Positions 35,753-44,731 are shown, counted from the first letter of the stretch. The stretch: DNA of 64,000 nucleotides from Allobosea sp. 67-29 (GCF_001898115.1 NZ_MKSQ01000025.1:28469-92468); one strand, 5' to 3'. Notes: generated from the sequence alone by a model not told the origin. Translations and numbers: made by a program.

Positions 35753-36883
35753 ATGAGCCTCGACCGCGACAACCCGGACAAGCCGCGCGACGAGCAGCCG
35801 ACGCCCGAATCGATGGCGGCGGAATGGGCGACGATGCCCGCCGCCGTCGAGGAGGACGGCGAGCAGGAGGGCGGCACCGACCGTCTGATGTCGCAGGACG
35901 AAATCGACACGATGCTCGGTTTCTCCAGCGGCGAGGACTCAGCCTCCCGCAACGGCATCCAGGCGATCGTCGATTCCGGCTCGGTCGCCTATGAACGCCT
36001 GCCGATGCTCGAGATCATCTTCGAGCGCCTGGTACGCCTGCTCTCGACGAGCCTGCGCAATTTCTTCACCGACAATGTCGAGGTGACGCTGGAGAGCATC
36101 CGCTCGGTGCGCTTCGGCGATTACATCAACTCGATCTCGCAGCCGGCGATGCTCTCCGTCTTCAGGGCGGAGGAATGGGACAATTTCGGCCTCGTCACCA
36201 TCGAATCGGCCCTGATCTATTCGGTGCTGGACACCATGTTCGGCGGCAAGCGCGGCCAGCCGGCGCCGCGCATCGACGGCCGCCCCTTCACCTCCATCGA
36301 GATCCGCATGGTCCGCCGGGTCATCGAGCTGGTGCTGGGCGACGCACAGGCCGCCTTCCGGCCGCTCTCCCCGGTGGCCTTCACGCTCGACCGCGTCGAA
36401 TCCAACCCGCGCTTCGTCTCGATCTCCCGGCCCGCCAACGCCGCGATCCGCGTCGAACTGAAGTTCGACATGGAAGGACGCGGCGGCTCGCTGCACATCC
36501 TGCTGCCCTATGCGACCATCGAGCCGATCCGCGAATTGCTGCTCGAAAGCTTCATGGGCGAGAAGCTCGGGCGCGATCCGATCTGGGAGAACCACCTCGC
36601 GACCGAGGTCTGGCAGGCCGGCGTCGACGTCACCTGCGTGCTGCACGAGACCCGGATGCCTCTGAAGCGGGTGATGAAGCTCGAGATCGGCGACACGCTG
36701 ATGTTCGACGCCCGCCCCGATTCGACCGTGTCGCTGCGCTGCGGCGACTTCATCGTCACCGAAGGTCGCATCGGCCGGGTCGACGGCAAGATCGCCGTGC
36801 AGGTCGTCAGCCCGCTCAGGCGCTCCAAGACCACGCTCGCCGCCTTCGACAGCCTCGCCAGCCATCTCGGCGCGACCAACTGA
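35753..36883 (+). CDS. fliM: Flagellar motor switch protein FliM
   Basis: A 376-residue C-ring protein that binds phospho-CheY and sets rotation direction. The CheY-binding peptide LMSQDEIDTMLG is at residues 45-56, preceded by an acidic, Pro-rich extension of about 43 residues not found in enteric FliM. The middle domain starts near 80 (MLEIIFERLVRLLSTSLRNFF), and the C-terminal SpoA domain occupies roughly 290-365. It follows fliL by 45 bases. Confidence 0.96.
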   Translation: MSLDRDNPDKPRDEQPTPESMAAEWATMPAAVEEDGEQEGGTDRLMSQDEIDTMLGFSSGEDSASRNGIQAIVDSGSVAYERLPMLEIIFERLVRLLSTSLRNFFTDNVEVTLESIRSVRFGDYINSISQPAMLSVFRAEEWDNFGLVTIESALIYSVLDTMFGGKRGQPAPRIDGRPFTSIEIRMVRRVIELVLGDAQAAFRPLSPVAFTLDRVESNPRFVSISRPANAAIRVELKFDMEGRGGSLHILLPYATIEPIRELLLESFMGEKLGRDPIWENHLATEVWQAGVDVTCVLHETRMPLKRVMKLEIGDTLMFDARPDSTVSLRCGDFIVTEGRIGRVDGKIAVQVVSPLRRSKTTLAAFDSLASHLGATN

Positions 36884-36894
36884 GCAGGAAGCCC

Positions 36895-37728
36895 ATGACG
36901 ATCACCCTCATCGCCGATGCCCTCGTCGCCAGCCTGCTCGTCGCAACCATCATCACCTGCTACATCCTGGCCAAGCGCATCGAGCGCCTGAAGGCCGACG
37001 AGGCCGGCATGCGCCAGACCGTGGGGGCTCTCGTGACCGCGACCGACAATGCCGAGCGCGCCATCGCCGGCCTCAAGAACACGCTGGGCGACTGCGACCG
37101 CACGCTGGAGGAGCGCCTGCGCACCGCCGAGCGCTACGCCGCCGATCTCGCCGCGCAGGTCGAGGCCGGGCAGGCCGTCATGGAGCGCATCGGCCAGATC
37201 GTTTCCGCCGCGACCTTGGTCGCCAGGCCGGCGCCCGACGCGCAGCCTGCTGCGGCGCCGCCGCCCGCGCCGCCCGCCGCCTCGAGGGCCAGGCTGCGTG
37301 ATCGAACGCCCCCGCCTCCTGCCGGCAGTCATCCTCGGCGCCATGAGTCTCCTGGCGCTGAAGCTGCTCGCCTGGACGGCGGAGCCCTATCCGGGAACGG
37401 TGCCGGCCAGCGCCCCGCTCTTCGCCGCCGCCGCGACCGCGAAGTCCGAGCCCAGCGGGCCGGCCAAGCTCGTCGCCCCCGCCCGTTCGCCCGGCCTCTT
37501 CGATCCCGAGACGACCGGGTCCGTGCCCGCCCCCGCTCCCAAGGCCGAGAACGAGAAGGCCGATGCGGAGGCTGCGGCCGCCCGCATGGCCAACGATCCC
37601 AACAACAAGGCCGGCATCATGAACGGCACGGCTCAGCCCGTCTCGCCATCCGAGAAGGCGATCCTCGAGCGGCTCGGCGAGCGTCGCGAGGAGCTCGACG
37701 GACGCATGCGCGAGCTGGAGATGCGTGA
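36895..37728 (+). CDS. DUF6468 flagellar-locus protein; 3' end uncertain
   Basis: A frame that opens MTITLIADALVASLLVATII, a membrane anchor (about 4-25), followed by a coiled-coil region to about residue 110 and a Pro/Ala linker. This is the DUF6468 protein found between fliM and motE in Hyphomicrobiales; its role is unknown. As deposited, the frame runs on to 37728, overlapping motE by about 430 bases, and its last 140 residues look like an Arg-rich shadow of motE. A TGA overlapping the motE GTG start (GTGA at 37298-37301) lies in another frame, so the natural end may be near 37301 with one indel upstream. Confidence 0.7.
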   Translation: MTITLIADALVASLLVATIITCYILAKRIERLKADEAGMRQTVGALVTATDNAERAIAGLKNTLGDCDRTLEERLRTAERYAADLAAQVEAGQAVMERIGQIVSAATLVARPAPDAQPAAAPPPAPPAASRARLRDRTPPPPAGSHPRRHESPGAEAARLDGGALSGNGAGQRPALRRRRDREVRAQRAGQARRPRPFARPLRSRDDRVRARPRSQGREREGRCGGCGRPHGQRSQQQGRHHERHGSARLAIREGDPRAARRASRGARRTHARAGDA

Positions 37729-38113
37729 GCGCCTGCTCGACACCGCCGAGAAGAAGCTCGACGGCCGGGTCGGAGACCTCAAGGCGCTCGAGGAGAAGGC
37801 CAACCCGGCCGTGAAGGCCGCCGCCGAGGAGACCAAGGCGATCAAGAGCCTGGTCATCATGTACGAGGCGATGAAGCCGAAGGATGCCGCCCGCGTCTTC
37901 GACCGTCTGAATCTCGACGTGCTCGTGCCGGTCGTCCAGCAGATGAACCCGCGCAAGATGTCGGAGGTCCTGGCCTCGATGTCTCCCGACAAGGCCGAAA
38001 AGCTCACGGTCGCGCTGGCGACGAGCGGCCGGGCCCCGGCGCTCGACCGGGTCGCGAGCGAATCCCCCCTCCCCGGCAACGAACTCCCGGCGATCGCCCC
38101 CGCTTCGCGCTGA
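37298..38113 (+). CDS. MotE family flagellar motor protein
   Basis: A 271-residue protein with an N-terminal membrane anchor (about 7-27), a Pro/Ala linker and, from about 120, a long coiled coil leading to an MgtE-N-like domain (IMYEAMKPKDAARVFDRLNLDVLVPVVQQMNPRKMSEVLASM). MotE chaperones the periplasmic stator protein MotC in rhizobia, and the layout agrees. I chose the GTG at 37298, whose ILGAM.. anchor matches MotE; an ATG at 37343 would cut the anchor. It is followed by a large repeat protein. Confidence 0.88.
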   Translation: MIERPRLLPAVILGAMSLLALKLLAWTAEPYPGTVPASAPLFAAAATAKSEPSGPAKLVAPARSPGLFDPETTGSVPAPAPKAENEKADAEAAAARMANDPNNKAGIMNGTAQPVSPSEKAILERLGERREELDGRMRELEMRERLLDTAEKKLDGRVGDLKALEEKANPAVKAAAEETKAIKSLVIMYEAMKPKDAARVFDRLNLDVLVPVVQQMNPRKMSEVLASMSPDKAEKLTVALATSGRAPALDRVASESPLPGNELPAIAPASR

Positions 38114-38165
38114 GCACTTCGGCAGCCGGCCCGCCCGAGCCCCCGCAGTGTCGGCCGAGCGCGCG

Positions 38166-38180
38166 TTAAGCACCCATTAT
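38166..38180 (+). promoter_or_regulatory. Degenerate CtrA box upstream of the large repeat protein
   Basis: TTAA (38166-38169), seven bases, TTAT (38177-38180): one base from the CtrA consensus. It is 61-75 bases upstream of the TTG at 38241, the same spacing as the two perfect sites in this window. Confidence 0.45.
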
Positions 38181-38240
38181 GCTTGACGCGATAACCTGTC
38201 CTCAGGCCGGCGTGTCCTTTTCGGGCATGCGCCCGGCCTG

Positions 38241-41200
38241 TTGCGTTGGGTCGAGTCTCCGGTTTTGCGTCTGTCGCGCTCCCTCGCTTTCGGTATCGGG
38301 CTGACCGCGCTTGCGCTTGCGGCCGGGTTGAACACCCATGCCCTGGCCGCCGGCGCCACCCTGCGCGGCGAGGCGATGCCGGCCGGCTTTGGTCGCCTCT
38401 CCCTCGCTTTCGACCAGCCGACGCAGATGCGCGCGCGCGTCGCGAACGGCGTGCTGATCGTCGCCTTCGACGACCCCGTCACGATCGATGTCGGCAAGAT
38501 CGCTCGCGAGCTGCCGAACTATGTCTCGATCGCCCGCGTCGATCCCGACGGGCGCGGCATGCGCTTTGCGCTGACGCAGAGCTACAAGGCCAATCTGATC
38601 GAGGCCGGCGACAAGGCCTTCATCGACCTGCTGCCGCAGAACTGGAAGGGGCTGCTGCCCGGCCCGCCACCGGAAGTGATCGCCGAACTGACCCAGCGCC
38701 TGCGGCTGGCCGAGGCGCGTGCAAAGGAGGCGACGCGGCAGCCGCCGGCCCCTCCCGCCGTGCTTTCGATGCAGACCGCGAGCCTGCCGACGCTCGATCG
38801 CCTCATCTTCAAGGCGCCGTCCGGGACCGCTCTCGCAACCGACCTGTCCGAAGGCAGGCTGAAGCTGACCTTCAACCGGGCGATGAACGCCGACGAGGGA
38901 GCCTTGCGCGGCGCCCTGCCGGAGGACGTCAGACTGGCGGCGCTCGATGCCGGCAAGGACCAGCTCGGCCTGACGCTCACCCTGCCCAAGGACTGGCAGG
39001 TGCGCAGCTTCGACGACGAGACCGGCCTGGTCGTGGATCTGCTCAGGCCGGCCAATCCCAAGGCACTCTCGCTTGCCGAGCTGGCAAAGCCGCAAGAGCC
39101 CGCGGCTCCGCCCGCCAAGCCCGCCTCGGAGCCGGCCGCCGCGTCCGCCCCTGCGGCAGCGCCTGCCGCGACGGCGGAGGCCAAGCCGGCAGCGGCCGCG
39201 ACCGCGGCCGTGGTGCCGGCTGCACCGGATCCTGCCCCGTCGAAGGTCGTCATCACGGCCGCCGACAAGCGTCTCGACTTCCGCTTTCCGCGCCCGACCG
39301 GCGCGGCTGCTTTCCTCGATGCCGGCACGATGACGCTCGCCTTCGACACCCGCGACACCATCGACCCCGCCGATCTCGCGAAGCTGCTGCCCCAGCAGAT
39401 CGCTGACAGCACCGTCGCGCGCGAGGGCAAGGTCACCCTCGTCAGATTGCGCCTGGCTGGCCAGCCGCTGGCACGCTTCTTCGCCGACGGCGACAGCTGG
39501 TCTCTCGACCTCAGCGACGCCGGCGGCGGGTCCGCCGCGGCTATCGAGCCGCACCGGGGCGTCGACGAGCGTGGCCAGACGAATATCGTCGTGCCGATGC
39601 CTGGGCTCACCGGCGTGCATTGGCTAGAATCCGGGCCCGCCGGCCTGCCGGTCGCCGTCGCCACGGCCCTTGGGCCGACGCGATTGACGCCGAAGCCCTA
39701 TCAGTTCGTCGAGTTCGGATTGCTGCCGACGGCGCAGGGCCTCGCCATCCAGCCGCGCTCCGACGACGTGATCGCCCGCGCCGGTACGGACGAGGTCCGC
39801 ATCGGCCGCAGCGGCGGCCTGACCGTCTCGCTCGACGTTGCCGGGCCGGGCCGGGCCGATGGCGGAGCGGAGGTTCTGAAGCCGCCGGCACCGCCGCTGC
39901 TGGACCCCGAACGCTGGGCCAGGCTGCGGCTCGGTTCGCAGCGCGACCAGGCCCGCGCGTTGATGCAGGAGGTCGCGGGAGCCTCGCGCACGCACAAGTC
40001 GGAAGCCCGGCTGGCGCTCGCGCGCTTCTATGCCGCCAACGATCTTGCCGTCGAAGCCCTCGGCCCGCTCGGCGCGTTGACGGCCGATGACGCCGCCATG
40101 CGCGCGAATCGCGAGGTCCCTTTCCTGAAGGGCGTCGCGGAGGCGCAGCTCCACCGCAATATGGCGGCGCTTGCAGCCTTCGATGCGCCTCCGATCAAGG
40201 AGGATGTCGAAGCCGGCCTCTGGCGGGCCCTGATCGAACAGCGGCTCGATCGAAACGCCCAGGCTCTCGTCGGCTTTCGTCGTGGCGAACCGCTGCTGGA
40301 GCGCTACCCGGCCGATCTGCAGGGCGAGTTCCGCGAGGCGATGGTGCGCGCCGCGCTCGCGACGCAGGACATGGGGCTGGCCGAGAGGCAGGTCCAGGCG
40401 CTGGCCGACATGCCGCCCGGCAGCTTCGACCAGGAGAAGCTCGCGCTGCTGCGGGCCATGCTGGACGACGCCAGCGGGCGGGCCGATGCCGCGATGAGCG
40501 GCTATCGGCCGCTGTTCGAGGCGAAGAGCCGCCCCATCGCGGCCGAAGCGCAGTTGCGGGCGGTCAAGCTCGCAGACGCCGACAAGCGCAGCGACCTGAA
40601 GAGCGACGAGGCTGTCGCCCGGCTGGAGACGGTGTCCGTCGTCTGGCGCGGCGGGCGCATCGAGATCGAGGCGCTGGCCGAGCTCAACCGCCTCTATACC
40701 GACCAGCGGCGCTGGCGCGACGCCTTCATGATCGCGCGCCGGGCCAACGAGACTTTTCCGGACGACCCTCTGACGCGCCGCATGCACGACGAGACGGCGC
40801 AACGCTTCGCCGAGCTGTTCGCCGATGGCGGGGCCGACAAGCTGCCCCGGATCGACGCGCTGGCCCTGTTCTACGACTTCAAGGAGTTCCTGCCGATCGG
40901 CCGGCGCGGCGACGAGATCACCCGGCTGCTCGCCGACCGGCTGGTCGAGCTGGACCTGCTCGACCAGGCGGCCGAGATCCTGAAGTACCAGATGGATCGC
41001 CGCCTGACCGGCGCGGCGCGCTCCACGGTCGCGGCGCGGCTTGCGATGATCGACCTGATGAACGGCAAGCCGGCAGATGCGGTTCGCGCCATCAATTCCA
41101 CCCGCCTCGTCGAGCTGCCCGCCGACGTCCGCCGCGCGCGGCTGCTGCTGGAGGTCAAGGCGCTCTCGGACCTGTCGCGCACCGACCAGGCACTCGAGAT

Positions 41201-41708
41201 GCTCGACCGCGAAAGCGGCCCCGAGGTCGACCGGCTCCGCGCCGACATCTTCTGGACCGGGCGCCGCTGGCGCGAGGCCGGCGAGGCCTATGAGCGCATT
41301 CTCGACGAGAGCTGGCGCGGCGACGATCCGCTCAGCGACGGTCAGCGGGGCGACGCGATGCGCGCCGGCATCTCCTACGTCATGGCGAACGAGGCGCTTT
41401 CGCTCGACCGTCTGCGCAGCAAGTTCGCGCCGAAGATGGCGCGCAGCCCCGATGCGCGCACCTTCGCCTTCATCACCGGGGCGAACCGCGCCAGGGCTTC
41501 GGACATCCGCGAGCTGGCGCGCGCCGCCGCCAGCGCCGATACGATCTCCGATTTCCTCAGGGCCTATCGCGAGCGCTACCCGGCCTATTCCGCGGCGATG
41601 CGCAAGCCACAGCCGCCGCAGCAACCCGGCACCAAGCCGGCCGCCCCGCCGGCACCGGGCCCGGCGCAGGGCGCAGCCGCCGAAGGCGCGCAGCCGTCGA
41701 ACGGCTGA
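38241..41708 (+). CDS. Large exported repeat protein of the flagellar locus (AMIN-like plus TPR)
   Basis: A 1155-residue protein. A signal sequence lies at about 10-37. Three related beta-rich modules follow at about 50-133, 186-270 and 343-426, each with an 'L.F' strand, a central LP.. turn and a closing aliphatic-rich FIDLLP or VVDLLRP-like strand, similar to AMIN domains. A Pro/Ala/Lys linker (281-335) separates modules two and three. Residues from about 545 to 1100 are helical with TPR-like spacing. The tail is Pro/Ala-rich. A TTG at 38241 starts the frame. It is 127 bases after motE; a role in motor or cell-wall interaction is inferred from position. Confidence 0.82.
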   Translation: MRWVESPVLRLSRSLAFGIGLTALALAAGLNTHALAAGATLRGEAMPAGFGRLSLAFDQPTQMRARVANGVLIVAFDDPVTIDVGKIARELPNYVSIARVDPDGRGMRFALTQSYKANLIEAGDKAFIDLLPQNWKGLLPGPPPEVIAELTQRLRLAEARAKEATRQPPAPPAVLSMQTASLPTLDRLIFKAPSGTALATDLSEGRLKLTFNRAMNADEGALRGALPEDVRLAALDAGKDQLGLTLTLPKDWQVRSFDDETGLVVDLLRPANPKALSLAELAKPQEPAAPPAKPASEPAAASAPAAAPAATAEAKPAAAATAAVVPAAPDPAPSKVVITAADKRLDFRFPRPTGAAAFLDAGTMTLAFDTRDTIDPADLAKLLPQQIADSTVAREGKVTLVRLRLAGQPLARFFADGDSWSLDLSDAGGGSAAAIEPHRGVDERGQTNIVVPMPGLTGVHWLESGPAGLPVAVATALGPTRLTPKPYQFVEFGLLPTAQGLAIQPRSDDVIARAGTDEVRIGRSGGLTVSLDVAGPGRADGGAEVLKPPAPPLLDPERWARLRLGSQRDQARALMQEVAGASRTHKSEARLALARFYAANDLAVEALGPLGALTADDAAMRANREVPFLKGVAEAQLHRNMAALAAFDAPPIKEDVEAGLWRALIEQRLDRNAQALVGFRRGEPLLERYPADLQGEFREAMVRAALATQDMGLAERQVQALADMPPGSFDQEKLALLRAMLDDASGRADAAMSGYRPLFEAKSRPIAAEAQLRAVKLADADKRSDLKSDEAVARLETVSVVWRGGRIEIEALAELNRLYTDQRRWRDAFMIARRANETFPDDPLTRRMHDETAQRFAELFADGGADKLPRIDALALFYDFKEFLPIGRRGDEITRLLADRLVELDLLDQAAEILKYQMDRRLTGAARSTVAARLAMIDLMNGKPADAVRAINSTRLVELPADVRRARLLLEVKALSDLSRTDQALEMLDRESGPEVDRLRADIFWTGRRWREAGEAYERILDESWRGDDPLSDGQRGDAMRAGISYVMANEALSLDRLRSKFAPKMARSPDARTFAFITGANRARASDIRELARAAASADTISDFLRAYRERYPAYSAAMRKPQPPQQPGTKPAAPPAPGPAQGAAAEGAQPSNG

Positions 41709-41717
41709 TCGGGCCCC

Positions 41718-42062
41718 TCAGCCCGGGCCCGAATTCGTGTCCTCGCCGCGCGCCCGGGCCCGCAGCACGAACTGCAGGTTGCGGACATAGACGAAGACGC
41801 CGAAGCCCTGCCCGAGGATGAAGACCGGGTCGCGCCGATAGAGCGCGTAGAGCAGCAGCAGCGCCCCGCCCCCGATCGAGAACCACCAGAACGTCATCGG
41901 CACGACCGAGCGTTTGGCCTTCTCGCTCGCCCACCACTGCACCACGAAGCGCATGGTGAAGAGCCCTTGCGCCACGACGCCGAGCAGCACCCACCAGTCG
42001 ACATTGTTGACGAAGACGTCGTGGAAATAGCCACCGACCTTGTGCTGCAGATCGATCAGCAT
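41718..42062 (-). CDS. Lipid-A-disaccharide synthase N-terminal domain (LAB_N) protein
   Basis: A 114-residue membrane protein with three hydrophobic helices (VDWWVLLGVVAQGLFTMRFVVQWW, FWWFSIGGGALLLLYALY and a C-terminal one). The QWWASEKAKRSVVPMTFWWFS core is typical of the LAB_N family, small membrane proteins near lipid-linked sugar transferases. Its ATG at 42062 overlaps the upstream glycosyltransferase TGA by one base (TGATG), so the two are translationally coupled. A role in forming or using polyprenyl-phosphate sugars is inferred. Confidence 0.9.
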   Translation of the reverse strand: MLIDLQHKVGGYFHDVFVNNVDWWVLLGVVAQGLFTMRFVVQWWASEKAKRSVVPMTFWWFSIGGGALLLLYALYRRDPVFILGQGFGVFVYVRNLQFVLRARARGEDTNSGPG

Positions 42063-42808
42063 CACGGCGCCTCCGCCACGACCCGCGGCACGCGCTTGCG
42101 CCGCCGGATAAGCCACCACACGCCGGCGAGGTCGAGGATGCCGACCCAGAGCCGGTCGAAGAAGCCGTAATTCGAGACGCCCGTCAGCCGCGGCCGGTCG
42201 CGCACATCGTGATGCGCCACCTTGTAGCCCTCGCGCACCATCAGCGCCGGCATGAAGCGGTGCAGCGCGTCGAAATAGGGCAATGCCAGATAGGCTTCGC
42301 GGCGAAAGCACTTCAGCCCGCAGCCAGTGTCGCGCGTGCCGTCCTTCAGCACGCTCACGCGCACCTTGTTGGCGATCCGTGACTGCAGTTTCTTGAATCC
42401 GGTGTCCTTGCGGCCGACGCGCTGGCCCTGCACGAGCCCGGTCTCGAGTCCGGCTTCCTGAAGAGCCGCCAGCATCGCCGGCAGGAAGGCGGGATCGTTC
42501 TGGCCGTCGCCGTCGAGCGTCGCCACGATGGCCGCGCGGGCATGACGCACGCCGCTGCGCACCGCCGCGCTCTGCCCGCAGGACTGGGCATGGGTCACGA
42601 CGCGCAGCCAAGGCTTGGCCACGGCCAGGTCCGCAAGCGCCCTTGCGGTCCCATCGGTGGACCCGTCGTCGACGTAAACCACCTCGAAGGCACCGATCGC
42701 CGCGCAGGCCTTTTCGATATCGGCGACCAGCGGCGCGATGTTGCCCTGCTCGTTGCGCACCGGCACGACGACGCTGAGCAAGGGCTGGGGGGAAGGGATT
42801 TCGGTCAA
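42062..42808 (-). CDS. GT2 glycosyltransferase, dolichol-phosphate mannosyltransferase-like
   Basis: A 248-residue inverting glycosyltransferase. VVVPVRNEQGNIAPLV near 13-28, VYVDDGSTDGTARAL near 43-57 and the DGDGQND metal motif near 99-105 define the GT-A fold. The C terminus carries a short hydrophobic region and basic tail. Such enzymes transfer a sugar from a nucleotide donor to polyprenyl phosphate. The start codon is TTG at 42808. It sits between a GT39 transferase gene upstream and the LAB_N gene, a set that suggests lipid-linked sugar transfer to lipid A or LPS core. Confidence 0.92.
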   Translation of the reverse strand: MTEIPSPQPLLSVVVPVRNEQGNIAPLVADIEKACAAIGAFEVVYVDDGSTDGTARALADLAVAKPWLRVVTHAQSCGQSAAVRSGVRHARAAIVATLDGDGQNDPAFLPAMLAALQEAGLETGLVQGQRVGRKDTGFKKLQSRIANKVRVSVLKDGTRDTGCGLKCFRREAYLALPYFDALHRFMPALMVREGYKVAHHDVRDRPRLTGVSNYGFFDRLWVGILDLAGVWWLIRRRKRVPRVVAEAP

Positions 42809-42836
42809 AACGGCTTCATCCGGAAAACGGCTGGCA

Positions 42837-42850
42837 TTGCTCTAGAGCAA
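42837..42850. repeat. Perfect 14-base palindrome
   Basis: TTGCTCTAGAGCAA, with no spacer, 29-42 bases upstream of the GT2 start, in the short gap after the GT39 gene. It could be an operator or a small dispersed motif. Confidence 0.5.
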
Positions 42851-42893
42851 GATATGCCGGTGTGGGAACCACTTTCGCACAAGTCCCCGGGCG

Positions 42894-44591
42894 TCAGTCC
42901 GGCGTCCTGGCATAGACGGCGATCGAGAGCCGGTGCCCGCCATTGAGGTTGAACCCGTCGATCGTGGTCAGCAGGCGCGGCTTCTGCGGCAGGGTTGCAA
43001 GGGCCGTGGTGAACGCGCCGGCGAACCGGCTCTCGACAAAGGCGACGCGGCATCCCGGCTGGGCAAGGAAATTGGCCGCCTGCGCCCCGTCCGCCGCCAT
43101 CGCCAGGTCGGTGCCGGTGAGGAAGACGAGGCTCGGCTCGCGGTAGCCCAGCGTAATCACCGCCGGATCGGCGCAGCCCACCGCCTTCGCCGCCGCGGCG
43201 AGGCGCGGCGAAAGCTTGAGCGAGCGCAGGCTTTCGATCGCGAAGGGATACATCGCGAGGGTCAGCAGCAGGCCCGCCAGCGCGCAGCGCCAGAGCGCGC
43301 CCTCGAATTCCTGACGCCGAAACGCCGAGACGATCCCGACGCCGACCGCGAGCACGAGCGCAAAGAACGGCAGGGCGAGCCACGGAACGGCGTGATCCAG
43401 CGTCCAGTTGCCGAAGAGCACGACGACCATCAGCGCTAGCGGCACGGTCACGACGAGCGTCGCGGTCGCGACCGCGCCACGCCTGTGGCGATCGATACCC
43501 GCGTTGACGACCGCCAGCAGCAGTAACGCCGTGATCGCCGGATAGAGCGGCAGGACGTAATGCGGCAGCTTGGTCGGCACCGCCTCGAAGACGATCCAGG
43601 ACGGCAGGATCCAGGCGATCAGGAACAGGATCTGCGGCTCCTTGCGCCGCACCCAGGCGAAGGGCACCGCCATCGCCGCGAAGGCCGCCGCGGGCCAGTA
43701 GGTCGCGAAGAAGAAGATCAGATAGAGCCCCGGTGGCCCCCAGTGCTTTTCCTGTCCCTCGGCGACCTTGCCGAGCATGTCCTGCCCGACACTCTCGGCG
43801 AAGAAGCTGCCGCCGGTCTTGATCATGATCGCGACGAACCAGGGCAGCACGACAATCAGGCAGAGCAGCAGACCCGGGCCGAAGCGCAGCGGCCGGAGCC
43901 AGCGGAAGGAGCGCTGGCTTGCGCTCAGCACGAGGATCGCGAGCCCCCAGACCATCGGCACGATCGGCCCCTTGATCAGGAGACCGATCGCGGTGGCGAC
44001 CCAGAAAACCAGCCAGTTGCGCCGGCTCGGCACGAAGGCGAGCGACCGCGTCCAGTCCAGCCAGGTCCGGGCGAGCGCGCCCATGCTCGCGACCGCACAG
44101 GCCGCAAGCACGGCATCGGTCTTGGCGATGCGCGCCTCGACGCCGAGCAGCACCGCCGTCGCCATCAGTGCCCCGCCCAGAAGCGCGAGCGGCGGCGAGA
44201 GGAAGGCGAGCAGCGCCCAATAGGTCAGCAGCACGGTCGCGGTCGCGCCGATCAGCGAGGGGATGCGATAGAGCCAGATCTGCGTGCGCGCCTCCGGCAC
44301 GCCGAGCGCCGCTCCGGCTTTCACCGCGGCCGCCTGCAGCCAGTAGATGCCGACCGGCTTCTTGTGCCGCGCCTCGTCCTGGAAGCGGATGTCGATGAAG
44401 TCGCCGGTCTCCAGCATCTGCTTGCTGGCCTGGGCGAAGCGCGGCTCATCGCGGTCGATGGGTTGGAGCGTGCTGAACCCCGGCAGGAATGCGGCGAGCG
44501 AAAGGAGCAGGAGAAAGGCGCAGGCCCGCGCGTGGCTGGCCGAGACGAAGGCACTGAGCCGGTCGATCGCTGGCGTGAGCGAAAACATCAT
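42894..44591 (-). CDS. GT39 family (ArnT/PMT-like) membrane glycosyltransferase
   Basis: A 565-residue integral membrane transferase. PIDRDEPRFAQASKQMLETGDF near 42-63 is the first-loop DE motif of ArnT/PMT enzymes that binds the polyprenyl-phosphate sugar, with HKKPVGIYWLQ near 73. About eleven or twelve hydrophobic helices follow, then a periplasmic tail. It would move a sugar from polyprenyl phosphate to lipid A, LPS or protein. The start is at one of two tandem ATG codons (44591 or 44588) behind GAGG. It is followed by the GT2 gene 85 bases downstream. Confidence 0.9.
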   Translation of the reverse strand: MMFSLTPAIDRLSAFVSASHARACAFLLLLSLAAFLPGFSTLQPIDRDEPRFAQASKQMLETGDFIDIRFQDEARHKKPVGIYWLQAAAVKAGAALGVPEARTQIWLYRIPSLIGATATVLLTYWALLAFLSPPLALLGGALMATAVLLGVEARIAKTDAVLAACAVASMGALARTWLDWTRSLAFVPSRRNWLVFWVATAIGLLIKGPIVPMVWGLAILVLSASQRSFRWLRPLRFGPGLLLCLIVVLPWFVAIMIKTGGSFFAESVGQDMLGKVAEGQEKHWGPPGLYLIFFFATYWPAAAFAAMAVPFAWVRRKEPQILFLIAWILPSWIVFEAVPTKLPHYVLPLYPAITALLLLAVVNAGIDRHRRGAVATATLVVTVPLALMVVVLFGNWTLDHAVPWLALPFFALVLAVGVGIVSAFRRQEFEGALWRCALAGLLLTLAMYPFAIESLRSLKLSPRLAAAAKAVGCADPAVITLGYREPSLVFLTGTDLAMAADGAQAANFLAQPGCRVAFVESRFAGAFTTALATLPQKPRLLTTIDGFNLNGGHRLSIAVYARTPD

Positions 44592-44731
44592 CCATCCTCG
44601 CGACGCCGTGCCGCGCTTGTCATGGGAACGAGAAGCCGAAGAGCCGCTCCCGATGCAGCGCCTTTCGGGCACGATCAAGGCGAGGCCGGGCCGGCAACGG
44701 CTCCCAGGCGGAGGGTTGCATCCTGAAGCGA

